64,000 nt of DNA, from positions 89,035-153,034 of the forward strand of contig DF239798.1 of assembly GCA_000507305.1 (NCBI GenBank). Direction: 5' to 3'. Below the pieces are notes generated by a model that made no database searches, was not told the origin of the DNA, and saw only the letters and a list, made by a program, of their open reading frames with translations. The position numbers and the translations under genes were made by a program. This stretch comes from Breviolum minutum Mf 1.05b.01 (lineage: Eukaryota > Sar > Dinophyceae > Suessiales > Symbiodiniaceae). Below are positions 34,655 to 45,813 of this stretch, piece after piece (positions within the stretch are counted from its first letter, which is position 1; every line of letters begins with the position of its first letter).

Positions 34655-35159
34655 AGAAAAAATGCAGAGGTTGGAAGCCAAATTCTGTTCCGAGATTGGT
34701 GAAGAGGGAGATTTTCAGAGCGTAACTTGCCCACAAACTTCCGATCATATGGCATATGGATCAGCATGTTTTCATTGCCTTTACCCAATGCCGAGGAATC
34801 CCTTTTCCAGAGTTGCACCTCTCAAGTCTAGTAAACTCTACGGTTTGTACTTAGTACTCTAGTAACTGTTGTTTTGCAGCACTCTAAAACTCGAGTTTTT
34901 AGGAGTAGTGTCACTAGTACAGTAGCAGTACGTGAAAACTACTTCTGTGTTGGGCCTGAGGGGTGGAGCCAGTCCACCGATGGCTCCGATCCTCCAGGAG
35001 ATTGCCATGTTGAAAAGCGAGATTGCGGAGCTGCGTGGTGGTGCTGTGTCGGTCAAGGTGCTAGACAAGACTTTGGACCACAGCAACAGTAACTACAATA
35101 ACATGAAAAACAAGGCGGGTTGGATTGGTACAGTTGGGTCGATGTTGTTTCGAACATAA
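34655..35159 (+). CDS. Last two exons of a coiled-coil protein
   Basis: Exons: 34655..34721 and 34929..35159. The first reads EKMQRLEAKFCSEI and GEEGDFQS and ends in phase 0 before GTAACT; it follows a family E MITE by about 50 bases. The second, in phase 0, reads VLGLRGGASPPMAP, then a heptad-like helix (ILQEIAMLKSEIAEL), then KVLDKTLDHSNSN and GWIGTVGSMLFRT to TAA at 35157-35159. The exon is GC-rich against AT-rich surroundings and has G/C third positions. The coiled coil suggests oligomerisation. A DNA stretch of very low complexity follows the stop, consistent with a gene end. Confidence 0.65.
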
Positions 35160-36040
35160 CCAGGTTGATATGGCAAAACCAGGTAGGTAATTTGGATTGT
35201 ATTATATTACATGATATTCTATCAGAGTACATCATGTAATGTTGCATTATACATAAACCGTATCACATAATGATTTTTTTACATTATCGTTTTTGATGCC
35301 AAAATGTCTTTATCATATCTTTGTCATTATTTTATTTCATACAGTTTACCTTGGTTTCTTATATAGTGTAACATTATCGTATCATATAGTATCCTATAGC
35401 ATCGCACAATATAGTACGTATTATGTTATGTTATGTTCTTCAATGCTATATTGTATCAGACTAATCAACATATGTTACTTTGATTCATACGATATGTCGG
35501 TATGTTATATGATTTTCTCTTATGTTCTATTATGATGTTTATTAGACTGTATGATCTTGCACAATATCATATCGCATTCTATTTTACTATATTACATTGT
35601 ATCACTTTTTGTGTTCAAATATGGTATCATAGCATATTATATTATAGTATATATTAGGTTATATTATTATACTACTGTATATACATTGTATTGTATGTAT
35701 AATTTGGCAAACCATAGTCATGTTATTTGATGTCACCCCACGTGGGAAATGTATGGGCACATTTTGGAAAAAACTGCAACCATAGCGGGCCTCGAAGTTT
35801 GGGTTTACCAAGAGATCACAAATCTGAGGTTTAGCAAGGGAATCCCCCCCAAAATGGCCGAGAAATTCTGGGTAAGATTTGGATAATCTTACGAAACCCA
35901 TCAGTTTTATCCAAACTCGTAGTTTTATCCATGAATTTGATATCGGATCTGCTTTTTGTATGGCCAATTGATGGGTTTTTGTGGGCACCGCGATATCCGT
36001 CATTTCCATTCATTTCCTCCATCCGCATCTGTTTTGCCAG
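35160..36040. other. Low-complexity intergenic region
   Basis: AT-rich DNA with irregular tatcatat / atattatg words fills 35160-35700; the rest shows nothing clear. It follows a clear stop codon, so an intergenic spacer is likely. Confidence 0.5.
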
Positions 36041-38059
36041 GAAGGCGAAGTAGATCCGGCAGGCTCGACAAGTGCTGGAATGATGGCTTTCACTCCTAGT
36101 CCTGAGGAACCGTTCCTTGGTGTGAGATGGGCGGAACGCCCCTGGTTGGCGATGTTGGGTGAAATATATGGGATGACTCCAAACTACACAGTTATATGGG
36201 GACTATTTCATAAACCATTCTAAGTTTGAGAGATATGATTCATGAAGTTTTTCAAAAGGACATGATGCAGAACTTAAAAGTCAGCACCACTACCGATTTT
36301 TATTCGAAGTGACATCTATCGGCTATTGGTGTGTCTTAGTTTGTATGCAACTGCTATATGGGATGGGGAGTCACAAGAAAACAAGAAATGCCTTCGAAAA
36401 ATGGTTTCTTTTTGAATTTGATAAACCTCACCCCAAAAGGTTCTGCTCCAAACTTAAGAGTCCTTCCGAATACATCACCTGGTGGTGGTTTCAAATATTT
36501 TTTCATTTTCACCCCTATTTGGGGAGACTAATGCTTTTCAGATGGGTTGAAACCACCAACTAGTTTTAGTACATCTGGATATTTTTAGAAATCTGCAATC
36601 TTTTGGATTGGGATTGGTGTTTTTGTTTGTTTCGGGGGGAGTTTTTTTTTGCACAAAGTTTGCACAGAAAAGGTAGTTCTAGGGATACCGGTTGAACCCA
36701 CAATGACTCATGTTTGCAACCTGGAAAGCTGCCGGGGGTTTATACACGGCAGCTGAAAAAGGGAAATCCTTCCCGTAAGAAAAATCGGCAGTCTCCGTGT
36801 ATAGTTCTGGCCTTGATAACAAAAAAACAGCATGTGAGATTTGTGGGAATCATGCAATATCAATTGTTTGAAAGAACCTTCAACGAGTTATTCAAGAAGA
36901 AGAAGAAGAAGAAGAAGAAGAAGAAGAAGAAGAAGAAGAAGAAGAACAAGANNNNCAAGAACAACAAGAAAACAAGAAAAACAATAAGCAGCAGATCAAA
37001 GTTTGACCTTGCCACACAACTTATGGGTAGGTGAATGATTAAGAAATCCCAGAAAACTTCACTCTAGAGACTATGAACCGGGGTTTGATAATTCGACTTC
37101 ATCCTGTAGTTTCTTCGTGCAGGGTGGCACGCTTGATTGGGCATGAGATGATGAGATGATATATATATATATATACTACTGTAGATGGTAGTTTCAAACC
37201 ATTTCATATTCTTGCGAAGATGATCCAATTTGACATTTTAACTGGGTTGGAAATACCAGCCAAAGGGATGCATATTCAATGAATGCCTTGGCCATGTTTT
37301 GCAGTTCATTTGTGGTGGCAGTTCGCGGAGTGAACATGCACAATTCATTCATGAAATTATTGAACCTCAAGAGTGATAGTTTCCCAGTGCCTCTAAAAAG
37401 CCAAGCGAACATCACGCACGCACACACACACACTACAGTTATATGTTTGCCAGCACCCTGCAAAGATCTGGCTTTTTCCGCTGGTTACTTACTTCGATTG
37501 ATGCCTTGAAAGTTCTTTTAGTTGCTAATATGTTTATATCTGCAGAATTCTACATACACATATGTAGGGAGGCTGTTTTTGTTTACATATAATATACTTA
37601 TCGGGTTGACCCCCCCCCCCTTCCATGTAAGATTCTTGGGCCATTTTGGGGCTCGGGAATCCCAACGAAAACCGGAAGACCGGATCATGGGACGAGTTCG
37701 GTATACCCCTCGTCGGAAACATTTTTGAGTCGATGATTGTCCCACCTTCCCCAGGATATGTTCTTAGTTAATTCCCAGAGATAGGTATTTTACCTAACGA
37801 ACTTTCCATTAGAAATATCAACCAACAAATTCCCATGGAATCTTAGTAAACAAATCCCCCGTTCCGAATTCGGACCCTGAAATTCCCCGGACCCGTGGGT
37901 TTTTTTCCCGTGCAGCTGAACGGCCGTCCAGGCGAAGTCCTTTGTCAACTACCTCGCCTGAGAAGCGTGGCATGTCCCAACAGCTGAGCAAAGTGTCGAA
38001 CCTCACTCAGGAGCGCCTTTGGATTTTCTTTTCCCGGAAAAGATGGATGGATGAAAACT
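36041..38059 (+). CDS. Two-exon chain, Ser/Pro-rich
   Basis: Exons: 36041..36158 (or ending at 36119) and 37916..38059. The first follows cgcatctgttttgccag and reads EGEVDPAGSTSAGMM and FTPSPEEPFL in phase 0, ending in phase 1 with either donor. The second follows gtttttttcccgtgcag in phase 1 and reads RPSRRSPLSTTSPEK, MSQQLSKVSNLTQER and RKRWMDEN to GTGAGT. The peptide is a serine, proline and arginine-rich linker, likely disordered. It may begin a gene downstream of the stop at 35159. Confidence 0.57.
36479..36563. mobile_element. Family B MITE
   Basis: The ends ctggtggtggtttcaaat and gggttgaaaccaccaactag are inverted. Confidence 0.7.
36894..36975. repeat. GAA triplet repeat with gap
   Basis: About 18 GAA/AAG triplets lead into four N at 36952-36955. 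In one + frame it encodes a lysine run at the end of a coding-like ORF (36714-37034, for example PGVYTRQLKKGNPS). The true repeat length is unknown. Confidence 0.85.
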
Positions 38060-38344
38060 GTGAGTTTTTTTTAAATAGATGCCCCATTGATTTGAAGGGA
38101 CCCTTAGGAAAAAAGAGAGGGGGAAAATCAACCAATGCAAATGTATGGTAAATTTCGGGGATTTTTCATTAATGGTGCATTGTTTGGGTTGGTACTAAAC
38201 TGATCCTGTTATCCCTGTTAGACAGAATTTCAAGTTTTTTCTTTCTCCAGTGATCCTTACTGTTGATGGTTCAGAAATGCTGCTACCACCGAAAGGATGT
38301 CTCTTCAGCAGTACTGTTCATTGAGGTAGAGCTTTTCTTTGCAG

Positions 38345-38481
38345 GTTGCCAAGTAGATGTGGGTCCTTGGAGCTCACGTGTAGTGGGTGGTCACTGAGGG
38401 AAACATGTTACAACTGGGAGGTTCTTCCAACAGAGTTCCGAGTTGACAGATTCACACGCTTCCGTACACTGCCTGAGTCGG
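38345..38481 (+). CDS. Unidentified exon
   Basis: The acceptor gcttttctttgcag and GTATTC donor bound 137 bases, phase 2 to 1. The frame reads PSRCGSLELTCSGWS, ETCYNWEVLPTEF and DRFTRFRTLPES. The mix of cysteines, tryptophans and charged residues suggests a folded domain, but the family was not recognised. Confidence 0.57.
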
Positions 38482-38692
38482 GTATTCCACGCCACTCTCA
38501 AAGCACACATGTATGTAGATATTTGCACATATCCTACGGTTCTACGGTGTATAATATGTATATACTGTATATGTATAGACTATAGACATTATATTTTTGT
38601 ATACAAGTGCGTGTCCCAGACATTATCCTAAGTTCCAGTCACAAACTTTCTTCGGTCCTGGATAAGGGTATCACTGTAATTTATAAGCACCC

Positions 38693-38902
38693 ATGAAGGA
38701 ACGGGCTCCACGTGTTCTGGGGATTTATATGACTTCGGTATCTGAAATATTCCAAGCTCACACCTCTCTAGACCATGAACAATTCATTGATTTTGATAGC
38801 AACTACTTTGAGATATCACCTGCGGCTGACATATTCAAACTACTCAGGACGTTGTTTTCTTGTTCCATCCGGAATATTCCTCCATTTCATGTTGAAAACT
38901 GA
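38693..38902 (+). CDS. Possible exon
   Basis: The frame begins with ATG (ERAPRVLGIYMTSV, then HTSLDHEQFIDFDSN and SPAADIFKLLRTL) and ends at TGA. It is soluble and protein-like, with a possible GTTGTT donor near 38851. No good acceptor was located. Confidence 0.4.
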   Translation: MKERAPRVLGIYMTSVSEIFQAHTSLDHEQFIDFDSNYFEISPAADIFKLLRTLFSCSIRNIPPFHVEN

Positions 38903-39135
38903 TTTATGAATCGCATCGCTATATGCTTTCCAACCACGGGGAACTGCGTGAGCCGAGGCCCAGAAGGTAGGTTTTTGAGTGAAAGTTGACACGGATACCC
39001 TGGGACTGGTATATTTGCCTACTAACTTTCCATTAAAATCAACGATTCATGTACGTAAATATACAATCGTCCCATGGATCCTATGGCTACAAATCCAAAT
39101 TGCCAAATTTGAAAGGTCTTTCACACTTTCCGGAG

Positions 39136-39237
39136 CCTCATTTTGATATCCATTCGCTTCTTTTTGCTGCCGAATCGGCCGGTTCTTGTTGGCGCCAGTC
39201 TATCTCACAGCTTGGAAGTCTTGAACAGATGGCCATG
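39136..39237 (+). CDS. Unidentified exon
   Basis: The acceptor cacactttccggag and donor ATG|GTTTGT bound 34 codons in phase 0 (PHFDIHSLLFAAES, CWRQSISQLGSLEQ). The minus strand is partly open. This is a moderate call. Confidence 0.45.
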
Positions 39238-39509
39238 GTTTGTTTCTTGTCATCATGTTTTGTCGCGTTGTCATGTGTTTGGTCAGTCGGGATGCACCAG
39301 GTCACTGTTGGGGGTGCATTTTTGTGGTCGGAGTTGGATTCATTCACTTTTCTGCATGAATGATGACATGATGACATGATGACACAAGACGGAAAAACCT
39401 CCCATTGCAAAAAGGATTGCGGCATAGTCCAAACGTACCTTGTAAAAGTTGGTGTATATTTGTAAGGGCAAACTGACCAAAAACTCCAGGTTTTTCTTTG
39501 TCATTCCAG

Positions 39510-40135
39510 GGTCACTGGTCCAAGCGTTCAAGCCAAGCCTAGTACCGGAAGGTCAGACCCTCCAACCATCAACAATCGCTGGATGTTCCAGATGAACAAT
39601 GAAAAAAACCCTGGTTGTTTGTATAAGATTTGACTTTTCTACACGGTTATATGCGCCTATTAACCAACCAGTATAATGGAAAGTAGGAGGGTTTTTTTCG
39701 TGGTTCAAATGAATATTTTAATACATTCTATGTCTTTCTATACTTGGGACATATCATGTCATCCCAATCACCCAAGATGTTTTGCTGGCTGGCTAAAAAA
39801 ATGGATCCTTATCCTTTACTTTGATTGATTCTAACCCTTGAAGGACTCGTTCTATCAAGACACTTGGGCTTCAAGTTTTAGTCACTGGTCATCTCAGGAC
39901 CGATGAGACGGAAGAGATAGATGACAAGCGATATCCTATGATTTCGAGTATACATGTTTAGAATCTGAAACATCCGAGTCCTCGTCATAAATGGAGCGCA
40001 GAGCGTAGTATATAGTCCTGTGACCTATGAGTCAAGCCACCCAAAATGGGAAACAACAATTGCAAAGCCACTTGATTTTTCTGCAAGATGAACGAAATAT
40101 CAATCCTAATTTCCTGCCATTTCATGCCTTAAAAT
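39510..40135 (+). CDS. Two-exon chain, unidentified
   Basis: Exons: 39510..39551 and 40088..40135. The first follows ttttctttgtcattccag and reads SLVQAFKPSLVPE, phase 1 to 1. The second follows gatttttctgcaag, joins as D and reads ERNINPNFLPFHALK to GTGAGG in phase 1. Short exons, but splice signals and phases agree. A family G element lies in the intron. Confidence 0.5.
39598..39710. mobile_element. Family G element
   Basis: It begins aatgaaaaaaaccctggttg and ends agggtttttttcgtggttc; the uninterrupted counterpart of 22261. Confidence 0.65.
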
Positions 40136-40739
40136 GTGAGGCTCCATATTTTTTTTCAACCAGCCTGGGACCATCCTTACTAGGGGGTCCACCATACCTT
40201 GTTACATGAGAAAATCAAGGCTAAAAAATTGACATCTAGCAAGTGATTCTTGGTGATTCCATAGGGGGTTTCTCCAATCCCATAGGATCTGACCACCCTG
40301 TCCCCGTCACATATTCGAAGCCCTGGTCCCACAAAAGCCGACAAAACTTTGGCGAAGTGGTTCCAAATTCATTAAGACCCAGGAAGAGTATTGTGGCAAC
40401 GTTGCATCACCATGCAAGTTCAATGCGGCAAACAATGCCGTCAATTAGCGCAACTGCCAAGTAAAATGCAACAAACAATGCCGCCCAAATAGTGCCACTG
40501 CCAAGTAAGGGGCCTGCAATGAGCATAGATTTCCACGCTCACTAGGCTCCAGCCATTCTGTGGCTATGGCAACAACCTTCTTCCCCCCTTGTGGCAATAC
40601 ATGTCAGGTGGGCATTCAGTGGTCTGCAGCTTTGGCATGTTCTTATTCATTTCAGCACAACATAGTGATAGCAGCCACACATCAGCATAAGACGCTCTCC
40701 ACAGAGGGTGTGTCAGTCGGTATGCCAGGAACCCGTTTC

Positions 40740-41035
40740 CGGTCTGGGTGTGAACGCCCTGGTCCCGCAAAAACCCACAAAACTTTCGGGGCCCCAAAGG
40801 TTTTTTTCTGCGATCCTGTCCCAGTCACACATTCGAACCCCTGGTCCCACGAAAGCCGACAAAACTTTCCGAGGCCCCAAAAGTTTTTTCTGCGATCCTG
40901 TCCCAGTCACATATTCGAACCCCTTTCCGGGGCCCCAAAAGTTCTTTTCCACGATCCTGTCCCCCTCACATATTCGAACCCATGGTCCCACAAAAGCCGA
41001 CCAAACTTTCCGGGGCCCCAAAAGTTCTTCCTCGC
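40740..41035. repeat. Tandem repeat of about 60-85 bp units
   Basis: Four copies of a unit with acaaaactttccggggcccc, aaaagtt, gatcctgtccc and cacatattcgaaccc. A single diverged copy lies at 40290-40350. Long frames over it (40560-41109) are by-products of the repeat. Confidence 0.85.
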
Positions 41036-41182
41036 ACACACGCACTGGGACAAACACCCACCTCCCAACCCGACCTCCCGACCTTGATAATTTCCTATTT
41101 CAGCCTTAATTCTCCCGAGGTCAGTTTTCGAATTCCCAAATTAAAATTACGACCTCCGAATTATTGTTATTTGACCAAATAG

Positions 41183-41250
41183 GATCCATGTATGGTTTAT
41201 TTGCCTACATTTGGCTTCAATTTACGACAAATTATACCATACATGGATCC
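41183..41250. mobile_element. Family F MITE
   Basis: The arms ggatccatgtatggtt and accatacatggatcc are inverted. It ends 16 bases before the acceptor at 41265-41266. Confidence 0.7.
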
Positions 41251-41266
41251 TACGGGAATTGTTTAG

Positions 41267-41574
41267 GGTGCAAGCCCCGTTAGGCTTTGATCGAAAAAGT
41301 GCCTGGAGCATTCCGTTGGTCACAACCTTGGATGGAGCCTCCGATTGCTTCGATGCATTCTTAGCATCTCGGCCCCGATGCCGATTAGTTCACTAACATG
41401 ACTGAAAAATCACAATTTTTCAATATGGGATACATCTTCAAATGGTGTTTTTTCCATTGTCATGTTTGTTCTTTCGACTTTTGATTCCATTTTTCGTTTT
41501 TTTGCTATCGTCTCCATTCCAGGACAAAAAATATAGACAGACGTTGGGATGGAATGCTTTGTGCCAGGGCTGAG
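41267..41574 (+). CDS. Two candidate exons, unidentified
   Basis: The first candidate starts at 41267 after ggaattgtttag, just past a family F MITE, and reads VQAPLGFDRKSAWSI and TLDGASDCFDAFLAS, open to TAA at 41394-41396. An internal GT after SAWSI gives phase 2. The second, 41523..41574, follows atcgtctccattccag, starts in phase 2 (KNIDRRWDGMLCARAE) and ends at GTGTTT. Whether 41396 is a real stop or the GT is used is open. Confidence 0.42.
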
Positions 41575-41930
41575 GTGTTTTTTGGTTTAAAACATTGCTT
41601 GACCAAGAAAAAATTACCCGATTTTTTTGGGATAACAATTGGATCTAGCAGGATCTACCAGTCGCTTGGGATTGCTAGTCGCCACAAGTGTAAATCCTGA
41701 CTAGGTGGCATCCTGTGCGGGTTGTCATCATTTGGGTTTTGTAGGCACGAAAATACATCGAATGGAATTTACGTCCATTGAAACATTCATGAATACGCCA
41801 GGTTGACTTTTTTTTATGAATTATTTGAGGAGAGTCGCCACGTTTTTTTTGATATTTGTAGTTGGGCGATTTTCAGCATCCCAAATCAGTTGGACCGCTG
41901 GGAAAAAAGACCTTTGTTTTCGAGCGTAGT

Positions 41931-41972
41931 ATTTAGGGTTTTAAGGGTTTTAAGGGTTTAGGGTTTAGGGTA
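41931..41972. repeat. Interstitial telomere-like repeat
   Basis: It reads as degenerate units atttaggg, ttttaaggg (twice), then tttaggg twice. TTTAGGG is the telomere unit of dinoflagellates and plants. Confidence 0.65.
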
Positions 41973-42047
41973 GCTTGATAAGTGATCTTAGGAATAATCA
42001 TTTCCGAAATGATCTTAAATGATCCCTCGATTTAGTAAAACCTCTAA

Positions 42048-42287
42048 TCAAAACAACCCCTCAAGAGAAAAGGATCGGATAAATCAAAAGATGCAGACAA
42101 ATTAAGGGAGGACTCCAATTCGGAGATGGATTCGAGGCCATGCTATTGCTGTCCGCTAACGTACTCATGCAAGCCCTCTTCATCGGTACCCTTGGCATGG
42201 AAAGCCGACGTTGTTATCCAGGTTTGGCCAACAAAAAGATCTGCCGATCTGAATGCGGGGCTGGCCAGACATAGATTCGTAATGTGA
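42048..42287 (+). CDS. Cys-rich exon within a longer open frame
   Basis: The frame is open for 79 codons without ATG support. It begins lysine and aspartate-rich (KGSDKSKDADKLRED) and continues with a cysteine-rich part (SRPCYCCPLTYSCKP) and VPLAWKADVVIQ. The likely exon is 42097..42221, from gatgcag to CAG|GTTTGG, phase 1 to 0. The four clustered cysteines could bind metal or form disulfides; no family was recognised. Confidence 0.5.
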   Translation, partial: SKQPLKRKGSDKSKDADKLREDSNSEMDSRPCYCCPLTYSCKPSSSVPLAWKADVVIQVWPTKRSADLNAGLARHRFVM

Positions 42288-43063
42288 AAGAAGCAATTTT
42301 GTTTTAGAAAACTGATGCATAATTTATAGATGTATTCATTTTATGATTGATTGTTGCATGGTTTATCACATGTTTTTGAACTTGTCTGCTCTCCAGCAAT
42401 TTTGGCACCTAGACTCCGTAGTGGGGAATAGGAATCAGTTCATGTCGGCAGTGTGTCAATCCCATGAAACACGGGAGACTTCCGACTTTCATTGAACCCA
42501 AGAAGCGGCAACTTGGAAAACCCCCCAACGATGGCCACACGCCTCGATTTCACCAGCGAGATGGTTTTTTCAGCCCAACGAATCGCAGATTGCAGCAGCA
42601 CTGAGATGTGTTTTTTTCGCCACCAGTATTGTTTAATCTAAAGTTATCTAAAGTTGGTAATCCATTTCGAACTTCAATTCTGAAGCAATTGTGTGTGTGT
42701 GTGTGCGATGTTACGATGTTTCTATAATGATAAGTTTACACCACTGAAGACTTCTCTTATAAGACATCAGCACGTTTTAGTCTCCAAATCTTGGGTAACT
42801 TACATGATGTTTGGGCAAATGTTCGTAGCTTGAGTCGAACTCTATTGAGTAAGGTTTTTTAGAGCGAACGCTACAGAATCAAGCTGTGTGGCCACGGTGG
42901 TTTTAAACCAATGGAACAAAAGAATCACTCAATGAGACTACAGGTGAAATAAGTGCAAGCTCTAGTCTTATATAGTCACTATAATTATATATATAATAAA
43001 AAAGAAAAATATATATATATATACATCTATAATTTGTATACCAATTTCAAACAATAAGAATAG

Positions 43064-43194
43064 AACTGGGAAAAGGAACGAACTGCGATTTTAAAACACT
43101 TGCCAGGGTCCTGGACCCTTCGGACCTTTCTCGGGAAAAATACCGAGGTATTATCCAACTTGATGCTTTCTTGGGTGAAGACTATTCAAACCAG
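43064..43194 (+). CDS. Unidentified exon
   Basis: The frame reads LGKGTNCDFKTLARV, DPSDLSREKYRGI and QLDAFLGEDYSNQ to CAG|GTGGGC, ending in phase 0. It is one of the most protein-like islands in the window. The acceptor may be at 43058 or 43063. Confidence 0.58.
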
Positions 43195-43334
43195 GTGGGC
43201 TTGCAAGTGACACGGAGAGTCTTGATTAGTTGGTTGGTGAGTATGGCTGAAGAGTTTCCATAGCCAACGGTAAATATTTGATAACATTTGAGCTATCTGT
43301 AGCAACAGAACTTGAATTTCAGCTCTTCTTTTAG

Positions 43335-43788
43335 GCGTGTTTGCTTTCAAAATAAGTTGTGGTTCTACTCTTTTTCCAAGTCGCGATGGACAAAATCCTG
43401 AACCTGTTGAGAAGAAAAATATCCCATTAGTTCCAGCATTTTCACTAGCCCCAACTGGTAGGGCTTCAACAAACAACAACTGCTGGGGTCGTATAGGTGT
43501 CCACGGCATGCCAAATCATGGTAGACACCTTCAGAGGGGTTACACTGCAGGGTCATGTGACACATATCTACGTACATATATATATATATACATGATATGA
43601 TATATCTATATGATCGTATTATACATTTGAATTTGTACCAATCAAATCCACCAATATGATCTAGAGTCCTTATCAAAACCCTGCGCACTAAGCCAATCTT
43701 TGCAAAGCTTCATCCCGAAACGAGTTCCTGAGTTCCTGCGAACCCCCTTCCCTACAGCGCCAAGAGGTGGATTCGGCAAAGACGTGGC
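43335..43788 (+). CDS. Two-exon chain, unidentified
   Basis: Exons: 43335..43520 and 43758..43788. The first follows ttcagctcttcttttag in phase 1 and reads VFAFKISCGSTLFP, VEKKNIPLVPAFSL and NNNCWGRIGVHGMP, ending before GTAGAC (another GT at 43458 has the same phase). The second is 31 bases between a strong acceptor (cccccttccctacag) and GTAAGA, joins as A and reads PRGGFGKDV. Both phases agree. Confidence 0.52.
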
Positions 43789-44156
43789 GTAAGAGTTTTG
43801 CCCATGATGCAAAATACTTGGATCTTTGGGCTTTTCGAAAGCTTTTTTTTCGATGCAGAAATTCATATACCCGAAATGGAAATTTGAAGGCTCAGATTTT
43901 TTTTGTAGTTGTGGTATGAGCCTCATTTTTGGTAGAATATAGGGTAAAATCGGAGTTTCCAAGATGTAAAACCAGTGTCATCAGAACATGACTTTCAATT
44001 TGGAAGTTGAATTTCATGCTTTTTTGTTCGATTTTGGAAGTTAGAAGTTCCGATTGCTTGTTTGTGGTGACCTTTGGTTTGGCAGGCTAGGTCTTTCTTG
44101 AATTCTAGTAACATCACGTGACGCCCCAACACGTGTGCTTGTTGCTACTTTTTCAG

Positions 44157-44287
44157 GTGCAAACATGCTGTGTTTTGTACCGACCCATTTATCACAAGAA
44201 CATTTTATTTCAGCATCCCTACATGAACTCGATGATGCTCAATTGAGTGTTGGTGGTTCAGCAATTCAGCGAGCTCTAAGCACTTGA
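44157..44287 (+). CDS. Possible last exon (two frames)
   Basis: After gttgctactttttcag one frame reads FVPTHLSQEHFISA and LHELDDAQLSVGG to TGA at 44285. Another, phase-compatible with the exon at 43758, reads CKHAVFCTDPFITR for 18 codons to a second AG. A family A element follows about 45 bases downstream. Confidence 0.45.
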
Positions 44288-44330
44288 GGTATGGATCATG
44301 TTCCCCTCCTTTTTATAAAACTTAACTGGT

Positions 44331-44441
44331 CATACTGTTGATGGAAGAAATCCGGCTAACCACCTGGGATATAAAACCTTGTAAAAAATGGGATGAACTA
44401 CCGATCAACTGGTGCAGGATTTCTTCCATCAACAGTATTGC
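44331..44441. mobile_element. Family A MITE, best copy
   Basis: The inverted ends are catactgttgatggaagaaa and tttcttccatcaacagtatt. Confidence 0.78.
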
Positions 44442-44572
44442 CGATCTTTTCTTTAAAAGTATCAGCAAGGCTCATGGAGGTTAAGGGTATGTCATTTGGG
44501 AAGAAAATTTATCACCCCCAAAGCTTTTTTGGCGATGTATGACATCACCAAAAAACCACTTCAAAGAAGTCT

Positions 44573-44656
44573 ATATATATATATATATATATAATATAGA
44601 TGTACNTTACTAAGAAAGTACTATATATATATATATATATATAATATAGATGTACG
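44573..44656. repeat. Duplicated TA microsatellite with N
   Basis: Two copies of a (TA)n-atatagatgtac block are separated by about 20 bases; an N sits at 44606. Confidence 0.8.
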
Positions 44657-45633
44657 CACACACCCGAAGTTTAATAGCTCGCCCCTGAAAAATGGTGGGA
44701 ATGGAAGACGATCCTTTCCTTTTGAGGCCCTGCAAATTTATATACATAATATACAGTGGTTATCCCCTTTTTTAAAGAATGTCCTCAAAACCCGTGGGCC
44801 ACGGGTTCAAATCCCTAAGGATTTGACGGATCGCAGTTTGGCATCACGTGTGTGTTTCTTGGATGGAAAAAATGGGGTTCCCGCCGGGTGGTTCTGGTGA
44901 TTCATCCTCAGCTGGAGATTCAAGACCTAAATGTTGTGATCATCCTAGTGGTCACGGACTTCGCAAGGAGCTGAGGATGAAGTGGGGATGTTTCGTGGCG
45001 ATATGAAAAAACTCACTTGTAGGACGCGAGAACAAACTGCATATGGCATATGGCATGATATTGCTGCAAAAGGACTTCACATTTTCTTAAATGAGGATTG
45101 TCTTGTTTTGTCTCCCAACCAAAGGTTTTCAGAGTTTTACAACTTTGGGTCTGTCCACACCTGCTAGCTCTCGGTCCCACATCCAAAAATGGACCAGCAA
45201 AAATTGCAAATTGGATAACTATGGTACCTAAATTTTGCCCCAATGCACCCAGCTCACCAAAGAACTGGACCGGCAGTTTATACCAGGCTCCCCACAAACG
45301 CCCTCCCCCCCTGGAGCCAAACTTTAAGGCAATGAAGATGGATCTTTGATCTTCTCCAACGGTCACTTGATCTGCAAATCTCTTGGCATGATTTCGGACC
45401 GTTTTCCCATGTCAGGGGGAAAGTGACTTGTCACTCACACGGGGGCATGAATCTCAACTGTTTTAACGATTTTGTCCTCAGGTTTTTCAAAAAAAAAACA
45501 AAAAACATGTAAATTTAGGAATCTACGTATATAACTTAGAGCTGTTAATCTATTGGGTGATTGGTTCGCTGTGGATTTCCACATTTTTTTTGGAATTTTT
45601 GGGACTCGAAAAAAGTTTGTTTTTTTCATAAAA

Positions 45634-45693
45634 GTTCGTCTGTTCGGGAAATTCGGAACCGACTCTATTTGAGGAATTCCCGAACAGACGAAC
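45634..45693. repeat. 60-bp inverted repeat
   Basis: The arms gttcgtctgttcgggaaatt and gaattcccgaacagacgaac pair with one bulge around an 18-base loop. It overlaps the candidate exon start at 45674-45698. Confidence 0.8.
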
Positions 45694-45697
45694 TCAG

Positions 45698-45813
45698 AGG
45701 ATGATGAGGATGGGGATGCCACCAAAATAAACCCTAAATATAGTCCGCCTTCTAATGTTTTGTGCACCTACGAAACACTATTCTTCATATTCTTCCTTGA
45801 TAAGGCCATATGA
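45698..45813 (+). CDS. Acidic exon beside a palindrome
   Basis: The frame reads EDDEDGDATKINPKY and SPPSNVLCTYETLF to TGA at 45811-45813, with a possible donor (AAT|GTTTTG). It begins in, or just after, the right arm of the 60-bp inverted repeat 45634-45693. Two acceptors (45673, 45697) give the same phase. Confidence 0.42.
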
